Source of the DNA: Clostridia bacterium DTU025
GTDB lineage: Bacteria > Bacillota > DTU025
DNA: 59,888 nt
NCBI GenBank assembly: GCA_001513145.1
Contig: LFSP01000021.1
Coordinates: forward strand, 79,934-139,821
Direction: 5' to 3'
Positions 51,736 through 59,888 of this stretch are shown piece by piece. The notes beneath the pieces were generated by a model. It saw only the letters and a program-made list of their open reading frames with translations. It ran no database searches and was not told where the DNA came from. The position numbers and the translations under genes were made by a program. Numbering within the stretch: position 1 is the stretch's first letter; the number at the start of each line of letters is the position of its first letter.

Positions 51736-52745
51736 AGATCCTTGCCGTCAGGAACCTCAAGAAGTACTTCCCCATCCGAAGCGGCGTGTTCCTGCAGGTC
51801 ACAGGCTGGGTGCGGGCGCTGCAGGCGGTAGACCTCGACATCGAGCAGGGCGTGACGGTGGGCATCGTCGGTGAGTCGGGATGTGGAAAGAGCACCCTCG
51901 GGCGCACCATTGTGAAGATATACGAGCCCACGGCGGGCAGCATCACGTACCACGACCCTGACGGGCATGTCCACGACATCACCCGGGGCCTCCCGCGCAA
52001 GGTGAGAGCCACCTTCCGCAGGGACGTGCAGATGGTCTTCCAGAACCCGTACGACTCCCTTGATCCCAGGATGACCATCCGCGACATCATACGAGAGCCC
52101 ATCGACACCCACCGGCTGTTTGCCGACTCCAAGGTGGCCGACGAGTACGTCGGCGGGCTTCTCACAAAGGTGGGCTTGTACCCTGAGTACGCCAGGAGGT
52201 ACCCGCACGAGTTCTCAGGCGGGCAACGACAGAGGATAGCCATCGCCAGGGCGATCTCGGTCAAGCCCAGGCTACTGATATGCGACGAGCCCACGTCGGC
52301 GCTGGACGTATCGGTTCAGAGCCAGATAATAAACCTGCTCAAGGACCTCCAGCGCGAGACCAACATGTCGCTCATCTTCATCTCGCACAACCTGGACGTC
52401 GTGTACCACATGAGCGACCGAATCATCGTGATGTATCTGGGGCACGTGTTGGAATCGGCGCCTTCACACGCGCTGTTCGATAGGCCAGCCCATCCCTACA
52501 CCCAGGCGCTGATGGCGGCGGTGCCCAGCTGGAACCCGCGTTACCGTAAGCTCGGCGAGGTGAAGCTGGAGGGCGAGCCTCCGAGCCCGATCAACCCGCC
52601 GCCCGGTTGTCCGTTCCACCCCAGGTGCCCGCACCGGCTTGACGTGTGCGACAGGGTGATGCCCGAGGCGGTGGAGGTCGCGCCAGCACACCTCTGTGCG
52701 TGCCACCTTGTTGCCGACGACACCGCCAGGAAAGCGAAGGCCTGA
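51732..52745 (+). CDS. Peptide ABC transporter, ATPase 2 (DppF/OppF-like)
   Basis: Protein of 337 aa. Walker [13 protein letters not shown]-loop FQNPYDSLDP, signature SGGQRQRIAIARA, Walker B LLICDEPTSALD and ISHNLDVV are intact. The C-terminal oligopeptide domain (GCPFHPRCPHRLDVC) is present. It closes the operon; 165 bp of C/A-rich microrepeat separate it from the convergent permease remnant. Confidence 0.95.
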   Translation: MKILAVRNLKKYFPIRSGVFLQVTGWVRALQAVDLDIEQGVTVGIVGESGCGKSTLGRTIVKIYEPTAGSITYHDPDGHVHDITRGLPRKVRATFRRDVQMVFQNPYDSLDPRMTIRDIIREPIDTHRLFADSKVADEYVGGLLTKVGLYPEYARRYPHEFSGGQRQRIAIARAISVKPRLLICDEPTSALDVSVQSQIINLLKDLQRETNMSLIFISHNLDVVYHMSDRIIVMYLGHVLESAPSHALFDRPAHPYTQALMAAVPSWNPRYRKLGEVKLEGEPPSPINPPPGCPFHPRCPHRLDVCDRVMPEAVEVAPAHLCACHLVADDTARKAKA

Positions 52746-52910
52746 GCCAGCAGAGGCCGGCTCAGGCCATGACGACAGCCATGCGGACTCCAAGCTCCAC
52801 ACTCTCCACACACTCCACGGACTACACAGACGCCACGAACGCCACAGACTCTGCGTTCAGATCGGTGGCCGCGGGCTGGTCACCGACGAGCTTTCCGCTG
52901 CTTACACTTC

Positions 52911-53435
52911 CTATGCTTTCCCAACATCGTCCGGCGTCAGGGTGATCCGGGAGTACTCCTCGGGCCGTTGTTTGTGGAGCCGCTCCATGCCCCAGTAGAT
53001 GGCGAGGCCTATCAGGATGTAGATGCCGAACGAGATGTATCCCCCGATAGGCATCTCCAGGAGCGAACCTACGACGATCCACACAGACGACACGATCCCG
53101 AGCCCGAACACCGCGTTGCCGACTGGCGCCACGTAAGGACGCATCCACTCCGGGTGCTTCTTGCGCAGCACGATGGCGTCAATGCACGCGATCCCATACA
53201 CGAGGCCTGCAGCTACGCATGACACCGCGCAAATGTACTGCACCCAGCTGTCGCCGGTGAACAGGCAGAAGAAGATGGAGAACTCATGTTCGTTTGACGC
53301 TTGCGCTGAAAACCGACCCGCCGGCGGGTCACTGCGACCGCCTCTCGCCACCGTCCCTTCCACTGCGCCCGTCCCTGTCATTTTGCCCGTCGATGTGTTG
53401 CCGTGCTTGATATAGTACTTTACAATAACTAACAT
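52911..53435 (-). pseudogene. APC-family amino-acid permease remnant
   Basis: The C-terminal about 130 codons encode the last membrane segments of an APC-type permease, including AIVLRKKHPEWMRPYVAPVG, two to three hydrophobic segments and a hydrophilic tail. The first 45 residues of the frame are unrelated and low-complexity. Most of the protein (about 300 residues, including the substrate site) is missing. A perfect GACCCGCCGGCGGGTC palindrome lies at the point where homology stops. It is best read as a deletion remnant. Confidence 0.65.
53315..53330. repeat. Single palindrome related to the paired elements
   Basis: GACCCGCCGGCGGGTC is a perfect 16-bp palindrome matching the core of the first palindrome in the paired elements at 21387, 27690 and 27911. 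No second palindrome is found 32 bp away. Confidence 0.6.
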
Positions 53436-53539
53436 ATTCTGCTGTCAGCCGGGCACTCGACTGCCCTTGCCGTCGTCTTTAGGCCAGTAGGGCACACGAA
53501 GCGGCACAAACGGCTTTACACCTGAGATGTTGATGGGGG

Positions 53540-54991
53540 ATGCACGTGGCACAGAACCTGGTCACTGACACGCTGAACGTTCAGGGCATGACCTGCGCAA
53601 GCTGTGAGCGCAGGCTGGAGGAGGCACTTTCACGCGTATCCGGCGTGGTGAAAGCGAAAGCCAGCTACTCGAGGAGTACGGTGCAAGTTCGATATGACTC
53701 GGATCGCACAACCCTCGACCAACTGACGGACGCCATCGAAGCCGCGGGTTACCAGGTGGCGGTACCGGCCGCGCCGGGCCAGCGAAAAGGCCAAGGCCAA
53801 GGCCAGGCCGGCTCACACCGGACGTTGTCCGACGCCCTCGGCATCGAACGGGTGCTTGGGGTCCTCAGTATTCTGGTGGCCCTGTATATCGCTTTCACGC
53901 ACCTCGGGCTTCCGGGCCTTGCCAACGTGTTCCCCGAGGCGGAAGCGGGAATGAGCTACGGGATGCTGTTCGTGATCGGCCTTCTCACGTCGGTCCACTG
54001 CATCGCTATGTGCGGGGGCATAAACCTGTCGCAGTGCGTGCCGCTGCACACCGAAGCAGGCGCCGGCGCCCGCGGGGCCGTGCTCAGACGCAGCCTTCTC
54101 TACAATCTCGGAAGGGTGATATCGTACACCGTCGTTGGGGCAGTGGTGGGGGCGCTCGGTTCCGTCGTGAGCTTCTCGGGGGCGGCGCGGGGCATCGTCC
54201 AGATCGTGGCCGGCATCTTCATGGTGATCATGGGCCTGAACATGCTGAACCTGTTCCCGTGGCTTCGCAGGCTCGCCCCGAGGATGCCGAGAGCCGTCGC
54301 CACGCGTGCCGCGGCCACCGCGGCCGCCGCCCGCGCCGCCACCGGCAAGCCAGCAGTCAGCAACGCTCCGCTGTACGTGGGGCTCCTCAACGGGCTGATG
54401 CCGTGCGGGCCGCTCCAGGCGATGCAGCTCTACGCGCTCTCCACTGGCGACCCGATGAAGGGCGCGTTCGCGATGTTCGTGTTCAGCCTGGGCACCGTGC
54501 CGCTGATGTTCTCCTTAGGCGTCCTGACCTCTGTCCTCAACAAGAAGTTCGCAGGGAAGATGATGGCCGCCAGCGCCGCGCTGGTGGTCGTGCTGGGCGT
54601 GTTCATGTTCTCGAGCGGGATGAGCCTGTCAGGCATAGCTGTGGCCCTCCCCGGCCGGATGACGCCTGGGGCGGGGCCCCGCGGAGCCGCCGTAGCCCAG
54701 GTGGTCAACGGAGTCCAGGTGGTCTCGACGCCTCTTGCGCCCGGAAGCTACCAGCCCATACGAGTGCAGGCCGGCATCCCCGTCCGGTGGACCATCGTCG
54801 CTCAGCCCGGCACCCTGAACGGGTGCAACAACAGGATCATCATACCTGAATACGGAATCGAACGCCGGCTGGAACTGGGAGAGAACGTCATCGAGTTCGT
54901 GCCGACGCAGGCGGGCACCGTGCCTTTCGCCTGCTGGATGGGCATGATACGGAGCAGCATCACCGTGATGGGTGTCGGGGCAGGGTCGTAA
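53540..54991 (+). CDS. HMA / SafE-like membrane / cupredoxin-like fusion protein
   Basis: Protein of 483 aa with three parts. Residues 10-75 form a heavy-metal-associated domain with MTCASC. Residues 100-375 form a membrane domain of the SafE/UreH-like sulfite exporter type (GLLTSVHCIAMCGGINLSQC; GLLNGLMPCGPLQAMQLYAL). Residues 385-480 form a cupredoxin-like domain with PTQAGTVPFACWMGM, containing possible copper ligands. Metal-binding residues in the membrane part (CGG, MPCGP) suggest a copper pathway. A Gly/Gln-rich linker and an Ala-rich stretch are low-complexity insertions. The next gene is a DUF2318 protein. Confidence 0.83.
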   Translation: MHVAQNLVTDTLNVQGMTCASCERRLEEALSRVSGVVKAKASYSRSTVQVRYDSDRTTLDQLTDAIEAAGYQVAVPAAPGQRKGQGQGQAGSHRTLSDALGIERVLGVLSILVALYIAFTHLGLPGLANVFPEAEAGMSYGMLFVIGLLTSVHCIAMCGGINLSQCVPLHTEAGAGARGAVLRRSLLYNLGRVISYTVVGAVVGALGSVVSFSGAARGIVQIVAGIFMVIMGLNMLNLFPWLRRLAPRMPRAVATRAAATAAAARAATGKPAVSNAPLYVGLLNGLMPCGPLQAMQLYALSTGDPMKGAFAMFVFSLGTVPLMFSLGVLTSVLNKKFAGKMMAASAALVVVLGVFMFSSGMSLSGIAVALPGRMTPGAGPRGAAVAQVVNGVQVVSTPLAPGSYQPIRVQAGIPVRWTIVAQPGTLNGCNNRIIIPEYGIERRLELGENVIEFVPTQAGTVPFACWMGMIRSSITVMGVGAGS

Positions 54992-55045
54992 CAGTGATCA
55001 CGCAGCACACGCGGCATACACAGCATAGAGAGGGGAAACGTAGCG

Positions 55046-55561
55046 ATGCGGAGCAAGAACGGTATAGTAGTGGCGATAGCGGTCGTGGCAGTGGCGGCCC
55101 TTGTGGCCGTAGGCTGGAGCCTTCAGCGCCGGGAGCAGGCGGTGGCGGTCAACGTGCCAGCCGTCGGATCCCCGGGGCACCCGGCAGAGTCGGCAAGCCC
55201 GGACCTGGTCATCCCCGTCGCCAGCGTGACGGGGCGGCCGGCATTCTACTCGACGAGAGTCGACGGCACCGAGCTTGAGGTGATCGCGGTCCGCACCTCT
55301 GACGGAGCCCTGCGCACGGCCTTCAACACGTGCCAGATATGCTACAGCTCAGGCAGGGGTTACTACAAGCAGGTCGGCGGCTATCTGGTGTGTCAGAATT
55401 GCGGCAACAGGTTCGGCATGGATCAGCTGGGGGTGGCCGCCGGCGGCTGCAATCCTGTCCCGATCTTCCCCGAAGACAGGGTGACGGACGGCACCAACAT
55501 CATCATTCCCCGGGAGTATCTGGCCCAGGCCAAGGCGCTGTTCGCGAGCTGGAAGTACTAG
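55046..55561 (+). CDS. DUF2318 family membrane-anchored metal-binding protein
   Basis: Protein of 171 aa. An N-terminal anchor (GIVVAIAVVAVAALVAVGW) is followed by the DUF2318 domain with FNTCQICYSSGRGYYKQ and LVCQNCGNRFGMDQLG, giving two CxxC pairs for a metal or cluster, then a Cys in GGCNPVPI. DUF2318 proteins commonly sit next to metal-transport genes. AGAGGGGAAACGTAGCG precedes the ATG. It is probably co-transcribed with the fusion protein 54 bp upstream. Confidence 0.85.
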   Translation: MRSKNGIVVAIAVVAVAALVAVGWSLQRREQAVAVNVPAVGSPGHPAESASPDLVIPVASVTGRPAFYSTRVDGTELEVIAVRTSDGALRTAFNTCQICYSSGRGYYKQVGGYLVCQNCGNRFGMDQLGVAAGGCNPVPIFPEDRVTDGTNIIIPREYLAQAKALFASWKY

Positions 55562-55684
55562 CGGGCGCGATCTCCGTCGCTCCCACGCGAGGCTCGGCTG
55601 GGCGTCTTCAAGGGGTTAGAAGGTGTACGGCCATCCGAATAGAAGTACGAAAAAGTGAAATCTGAGGCGTTTGGAGGCGTGGGC

Positions 55685-56830
55685 ATGAAAGTTGCGCTGT
55701 CGCGGCCTGACATCGGCCCTGCGGAGAAGCATGCTGTCATGGAAGTTCTCGACTCGGATATCCTCGCTCTCGGGCCGAAGCACATGGAGTTCGAGCGGTT
55801 GGTGGCCGAATACTGCGGCCGCAAGCACGGTGTGGCGGTGAACAGCGGCACCAGCGGGTTGCACCTTCTGATACGGGCCTACGGCATCGGCGACGGCGAC
55901 GAGGTGATCACCACGCCGTTCAGCTTCATCGCGTCAAGCAACTGCATCCTCTACGAGCGGGCCAGGCCGGTGTTCGTCGACATCGAGCCGGATACAGCCA
56001 ACATTGATGTCACCCTCATGGAGGAGGCCGTCACGCCGCGCACGAAGGCGGTCCTGGCTGTGGACGCCTTCGGCCAGCCCGCGAGGCTCGACGCCATCCG
56101 CGAGGTGGCGGAGCGCCACGGCCTGGTGTTCATCGAAGATTCGTGCGAGTCGCTGGGTTCAGAGTACAAGGGGAAGAAGGCTGGCGGGCCCGACTTCGCC
56201 CACGCCGCGGTGTTCGCCTTCTACCCCAACAAGCAGATCACCACCGGCGAAGGTGGGTTGATCGTCACCGACGACGACCGCATCGCGCAGCTGTGCGACA
56301 GCATGTGCAACCAGGGTAGGGGAGAGTCGGGTCTGTGGCTGGCCCACGAGCGCCTCGGTTACAACTACCGGATGGACGAGATGTCGGCCGCCCTCGGCGT
56401 GGTGCAGATGGGTCGCCTGGACGAGATCATCGAGAGGCGTGCCCGCGTCGCGGCGATGTACCGCGAGAGGCTGTCGCGCATAGAGGGAGTCGTCCTGCCG
56501 CACATCGCCCCCGAGGTGACCCGGATGAGCTGGTTCGTCTACGTGATCCGTGTGGGCGTCGAGGAGCCCACGCCCGAAGCGCAGCAGGCGGTGCGCGACC
56601 GCGTGATGGCCAGGTTCCAGGAGGCGGGCATCGGGTGCCGCCCCTACTTCACCCCCATCCACTTGCAGCCGTTCTACCGGTCGGAGTTCGGATACAAGGA
56701 AGGGGACTTCCCCGTCACGGAGCTGGCCGGCCGAACCAGCGTGGCGATCCCCTTCCACAACAGGATCACCGCCGACGACATCGACTACGTCGCCGACGTC
56801 TTGGAGCGCGCCCTGGCGGAGCGCCGCTGA
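55685..56830 (+). CDS. DegT/DnrJ/EryC1/StrS-family PLP aminotransferase
   Basis: Protein of 381 aa. Conserved parts are NSGTSGLHLLIRAYGI, EVITTPFSFIASSNCIL, the PLP Asp in IEDSCESLGS and the Schiff-base lysine in FYPNKQITTGEGG, then LGYNYRMDEMSAALG. The family makes amino sugars on nucleotide-linked substrates for surface glycans. ATG 55685 with TTTGGAGGCG upstream is preferred to the GTG at 55655. The following sugar kinase starts 4 nt after the stop. Confidence 0.92.
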   Translation: MKVALSRPDIGPAEKHAVMEVLDSDILALGPKHMEFERLVAEYCGRKHGVAVNSGTSGLHLLIRAYGIGDGDEVITTPFSFIASSNCILYERARPVFVDIEPDTANIDVTLMEEAVTPRTKAVLAVDAFGQPARLDAIREVAERHGLVFIEDSCESLGSEYKGKKAGGPDFAHAAVFAFYPNKQITTGEGGLIVTDDDRIAQLCDSMCNQGRGESGLWLAHERLGYNYRMDEMSAALGVVQMGRLDEIIERRARVAAMYRERLSRIEGVVLPHIAPEVTRMSWFVYVIRVGVEEPTPEAQQAVRDRVMARFQEAGIGCRPYFTPIHLQPFYRSEFGYKEGDFPVTELAGRTSVAIPFHNRITADDIDYVADVLERALAERR

Positions 56831-56834
56831 TCCG

Positions 56835-57806
56835 ATGCTGGAATCGGGAGCGTCGCGCATGGGCCCCTTACTCGGCGTCGACGTCGGGGGCACTTCCGTT
56901 AAGGCTGGCATCGTCATTGGAGACGGCAACCTGTACCGCGGCGTTCGTCGGATCGAGCTTGACGCCAGGCAGCAAGCGGAGCCGCTGCTCGAAGAGCTCT
57001 GCGCCGGACTGCGGCGCGTGCTTGACGAAGGGGCCGGCTCAGGCCCGATCACGGGAGTGGGGATCGGGATGCCCGGCCCCTTTGACTACGAGCGCGGCAT
57101 CAGCCTGATACGCGGGCAGGACAAGTTCGACTCGCTTTACGGCATGGATGTGGGCGCCCAGATCCGGCGCAGGCTGGAGCTGCCGGCGGAGGTGCCAGTG
57201 CGCTTCATAAACGACGCCGTGGCGTTTGCCCTGGGCGAGTGCCTGTACGGGGCTGGGAGGGGCTTCGACCGCGTCCTTGCCATCACGCTGGGGACCGGCT
57301 TCGGCTGCGCCCTGGTCGAGCGTAGCGGCGCCGTGGCGTGGGAGGTTGAGGCGTACGCCATGCCCTACAGGGACCGCCGCGTTGACGACTACCTTTCCAG
57401 GCGCGGCATCCTGAGCTTGTGGCGGAGCAAGTACCAGTCCCGAAGCAGCCTACACGACGCCGCGGAGCCGGCAGACGTGGAGGCCCTGGCCAAAGCGGCC
57501 TTCGCCGGCGACGAGGCCTGCCGCCAGCTTTTCCGCGAGTGGGGCGAGATGCTTGCGGAGGTTCTCGCCAGTGTCGTGACGGAGACCAGGCCGGAGTGTA
57601 TCGTAGTGGGCGGCGCCATAGCACAAAGCCTCCACCTCTTCCGCGACCCGCTTGACCGGTCATTGAGCGGCATAGGCCAACAACCGTCATCGCCACATCG
57701 GGAGCCCGGACCTGAGGTTATCCCGTGTGTAGTGGCCGCCTGCGACACCTATGCGGCCGTCAAAGGGGCGGCGGCGGCCGTGAGCCGTGGCCGGCAGTTG
57801 CCATGA
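56835..57806 (+). CDS. ROK-type sugar kinase
   Basis: Protein of 323 aa. The phosphate-binding loop GVDVGGTSVKAGIV, the motif GIGMPGPFDYERG, NDAVAFALGE with the catalytic Asp and the second phosphate loop TLGTGFGCAL place it in the ROK/actin-like kinases. The cysteine zinc motif of classical ROK proteins is absent. A near ATG at 56859 (MGPLLGVDVGG) may be the real start. Closeness to the aminotransferase suggests an amino-sugar or N-acetylhexosamine substrate, which is inference. Confidence 0.82.
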   Translation: MLESGASRMGPLLGVDVGGTSVKAGIVIGDGNLYRGVRRIELDARQQAEPLLEELCAGLRRVLDEGAGSGPITGVGIGMPGPFDYERGISLIRGQDKFDSLYGMDVGAQIRRRLELPAEVPVRFINDAVAFALGECLYGAGRGFDRVLAITLGTGFGCALVERSGAVAWEVEAYAMPYRDRRVDDYLSRRGILSLWRSKYQSRSSLHDAAEPADVEALAKAAFAGDEACRQLFREWGEMLAEVLASVVTETRPECIVVGGAIAQSLHLFRDPLDRSLSGIGQQPSSPHREPGPEVIPCVVAACDTYAAVKGAAAAVSRGRQLP

Positions 57807-57845
57807 ACAGGAACCGTCACTTACAATCACCACGTGAAATAGATT

Positions 57846-57857
57846 ACAAATATTTGT
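57846..57857. promoter_or_regulatory. AT-rich palindrome upstream of the binding protein
   Basis: ACAAATATTTGT is a perfect 12-bp palindrome in an otherwise GC-rich intergenic gap, 108 bp before the next start. It is a possible operator; the regulator is unknown. Confidence 0.4.
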
Positions 57858-57964
57858 CCAAAGCGACACCGACTGCAGGGAACTGACGGGCCGGTGTCGT
57901 ATTCTTAATTGCTGGATCACTGGAGTCGGTCAAGCGTACAAGCAGATTACAGGGAGGTAATCGG

Positions 57965-59092
57965 ATGAAGAGGCTTCTAGTCATGTGCCTGGCGCTGTTG
58001 ATGATGGGCTCTACATTGGTTTCGGCAGCGCCGCCGACCATCGAGGCGGAGCTTAGCATCATCACGCCTGTGGCCGCTTTCGTGAGCACTGCGGCTCTGG
58101 ATGCCTTCAGAGACTGGGCTAAGGCAAAGTATGGAGTGGATGTGAAGACCAACTACATGAGCAAGGGCACCCAGGTGGCAGCGGGCATGGTCCGGGAGTG
58201 GGGTGCCAACCCGCAGGCAGACATCATCTGGGGCGGCGAGACGGTGCTCTACGATGAGCTGGCTGCAGACGGCTTCCTCATCAAGCATGAGGTGCCCCAG
58301 GAGCTGATGGACAAGGTCCCTGACACCATGGGCGCACCCAGGCCGATGCCGCTGAAGGATCCCAAGGGATTCTGGACCGGCACCGCTCTGGAGCCGTACG
58401 GTCTCGTGTACAACCACGGCCTGCTTGTCAGGCGTCTGCGTGCGACCCCTCCGACCACTTGGGAGGATCTGCTGTCTGATCCCAAGTTCAAAGGGCAGGT
58501 AGCCCAGTGCGCACCTGACAACTCCAGTTCGAACCACGCCACCTACGAAGTCATCCTTCAGAAGATGGGTTGGGAGCAAGGCTGGGAGTGGATCGGTAAG
58601 CTCGCCGCCTACACCGGCCAGTTCGTGGCGAGATCCGTGGACGTTCCCGCCGTCGTTGCTAACGGCGAGTACGCTCTGGGCTTTGCGGTCCCGAGCTACA
58701 TGGCGTTTGAGAACTACCTCAACGGCGCCGACATCCGCTTCATCGCCCCTCCGGGCGCGTACGTGACTCCGGAGCCCATAGCGATCATCAAGAACTGCAA
58801 GAACCCCAACGCCGCCAAGGCGTTCATCGAGTTCTTGCTGACTGAGGAAGGGCAGAAGCTATTCATCGAGCGCGGCCTGTTCCCGATCCGGCCCGACATG
58901 AGGATGGAAGGCCCTCCGGGCTCCACTGCTGAGCTGGCAGTCGAGTTCTACGGCGGCCGCAGGAGCTACTTCGAGGGAACGGTCGAGAACACGTACGACA
59001 ACGCGTTGGCGGCCAGCAGGAACAGTGAAGTCAACGAGTACTTCAGGACCAACATCTTCGCGAAGCTCGATGAGCTGAAGGCGAAGTACTAA
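57965..59092 (+). CDS. ABC transporter substrate-binding protein, Fe(III)/phosphonate type
   Basis: Protein of 375 aa with a signal peptide (residues 1-21, cleavage near VSA-AP). It is a periplasmic-type binding protein of the AfuA/FbpA/PotD-like class (PQADIIWGGETVLYDELAADG, EPYGLVYNHGLLV, TTWEDLLSDPKFKGQVA, TPEPIAIIKNCKNPNAAKAF). Tyrosine pairs typical of ferric-binding proteins are not evident, so the ligand may instead be an organophosphonate or polyamine. GGGAGGTAATCGG precedes the ATG. The matching ATPase follows after a hairpin. Confidence 0.88.
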   Translation: MKRLLVMCLALLMMGSTLVSAAPPTIEAELSIITPVAAFVSTAALDAFRDWAKAKYGVDVKTNYMSKGTQVAAGMVREWGANPQADIIWGGETVLYDELAADGFLIKHEVPQELMDKVPDTMGAPRPMPLKDPKGFWTGTALEPYGLVYNHGLLVRRLRATPPTTWEDLLSDPKFKGQVAQCAPDNSSSNHATYEVILQKMGWEQGWEWIGKLAAYTGQFVARSVDVPAVVANGEYALGFAVPSYMAFENYLNGADIRFIAPPGAYVTPEPIAIIKNCKNPNAAKAFIEFLLTEEGQKLFIERGLFPIRPDMRMEGPPGSTAELAVEFYGGRRSYFEGTVENTYDNALAASRNSEVNEYFRTNIFAKLDELKAKY

Positions 59093-59147
59093 TCCGGTCC
59101 GCCGACAGCCAATGCACTGAGATAGCACAACGATTCCAGAGGACCTG

Positions 59148-59179
59148 CGGGCGAGCTCGTCTCGCCCGTGGGTTTGTTT
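59148..59179 (+). terminator. Attenuating hairpin between binding protein and ATPase genes
   Basis: A perfect 8-bp stem CGGGCGAG (59148-59155) / CTCGCCCG (59161-59168) with loop CTCGT is followed by TGGGTTTGTTTC. It probably reduces read-through so that the binding protein is made in excess. Confidence 0.6.
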
Positions 59180-59202
59180 CGGAATCCCCTGAGGTGAAGG
59201 GC

Positions 59203-59888
59203 ATGGATATCACTCTTATTGGAGTAACGAAACGATTCAAGAACGTTGAGGCGCTGACCCGCGTCAACCTGAACATCAAAGACGGAGAGCTGTTCACGTT
59301 GTTGGGGCCGTCCGGCTGCGGCAAGACCACCACCCTCCGGCTCATTGCAGGGTTCTACATTCCCGACGAGGGCAAGATCATGTTCGGCGACCGCGAGGTT
59401 CAGGACATCCCGCCGGCCAAGCGGAACATCGGTATGGTGTTCCAGAACTACGCGCTGTGGCCGCACATGACCGTGTACAGGAACGTCATCTACGGTCTGC
59501 AGTTCAAGAACGTACCCAAGTCAGACTGGCAGAAGATCGCCCAAGACGCCCTTGCCAAGGTTGGACTGACGGGCTACGAGACGCGCTACCCCGGGCAGCT
59601 GTCAGGCGGCCAGCAGCAGCGCGTGGCGCTGGCCAGGGCGCTGGCGCTCAACCCCGACGTCCTGTTGCTGGACGAGCCCCTGTCCAACCTTGACGCCAAG
59701 ATCCGTGCTTCCGTTCGCGCCGAGATCCGCAAGCTCCAACAGAACCTCGGCATAACCACGGTTTACGTCACCCACGACCAGGAGGAGGCGCTGACCCTGT
59801 CCGACAGGATCGGGATCATGAACGAGGGTAAGCTGGTGCAGGTGGGCACGCCTCACGACCTGTACGAGAGGCCCAATACCAGGTTCGT
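59203..59888 (+). CDS. ABC transporter ATP-binding protein (PotA/FbpC-like), cut by window end
   Basis: About 228 residues are visible and the frame is open at the window edge. Walker A GPSGCGKTTT, Q-loop VFQNYALWPHMTV, signature LSGGQQQRVALARAL, Walker B VLLLDEPLSNLD and VTHDQEEALTLSDRI are intact. This belongs to the spermidine/ferric/phosphonate importer class (CUT1/FeT type), whose C-terminal TOBE domain would lie beyond the window. GAGGTGAAGG lies just before ATG 59203. The permease is expected downstream. Confidence 0.93.
   Translation, partial: MDITLIGVTKRFKNVEALTRVNLNIKDGELFTLLGPSGCGKTTTLRLIAGFYIPDEGKIMFGDREVQDIPPAKRNIGMVFQNYALWPHMTVYRNVIYGLQFKNVPKSDWQKIAQDALAKVGLTGYETRYPGQLSGGQQQRVALARALALNPDVLLLDEPLSNLDAKIRASVRAEIRKLQQNLGITTVYVTHDQEEALTLSDRIGIMNEGKLVQVGTPHDLYERPNTRF

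Overview
This 59.9 kb window is GC-rich chromosomal DNA from what is most likely an endospore-forming, anaerobic or microaerophilic member of the Bacillota (Firmicutes). The evidence is an alpha/beta-type small acid-soluble spore protein gene (7390-7596), a DivIC/FtsB-like gene followed by an S1-domain protein, DUF501 and tRNA-Leu, strong AGGAGG-type ribosome binding sites with many GTG/TTG starts, an Rrf2 regulator followed by a ferredoxin and hybrid-cluster protein, split transketolase subunits, and several ABC uptake systems. The species cannot be named from the sequence alone.

Layout. 1-7.6 kb: divIC-like, S1 protein, DUF501, tRNA-Leu(UAA), an MqsR-like toxin remnant with an intact MqsA-type antitoxin, a ComEC-type metallo-hydrolase lipoprotein, a frameshifted small gene, a HAD phosphatase, about 1 kb of repetitive non-coding DNA, a tryptophan-rich small protein and the SASP. 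7.7-13.1 kb: nitrosative/redox stress operon (Rrf2, ferredoxin, hcp), MFS transporter, acetyltransferase and a NifU-like protein. 13.4-21.3 kb: L,D-transpeptidase, threonine degradation (tdh, kbl), hydrolase, ThiF-like protein, double acetyltransferase and a membrane diguanylate cyclase. 21.5-27.6 kb: a sigma-54 activator and an iron alcohol dehydrogenase that both lack their 5' ends at one shared junction, then split transketolase, an ADP-dependent sugar kinase and a second iron alcohol dehydrogenase. 28-38.5 kb: lipoate ligase, PdxA-type dehydrogenase, an ECF sigma/anti-sigma/TPR operon, a CPBP-type membrane protein, a DNA-binding/nuclease-like protein, a 32-bp-periodic repeat array, pgi and a HAD hydrolase. 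38.6-52.7 kb: a sugar ABC importer with a serine hydrolase and MtnA, a twin structured repeat, DUF2905, NamZ (DUF1343) and a complete peptide ABC importer, which together suggest recovery of cell-wall sugars and peptides. 52.9-59.9 kb: an amino-acid permease remnant, an HMA-SafE-cupredoxin fusion with a DUF2318 protein, a DegT aminotransferase, a ROK kinase, and the start of an iron/organophosphonate-type ABC importer cut by the window end.

The most unusual content is non-coding. There are two separate families of dyad-symmetric repeats, both with a 32-bp period (35362-35902, and paired palindromes at 21387, 27690 and 27911); two tandem copies of a roughly 200-nt strongly folded element (44293-44731); three imperfect roughly 265-bp hairpin units (about 6015-6800); and a deletion-like junction near 22280 that removed the 5' ends of two divergent genes at once.
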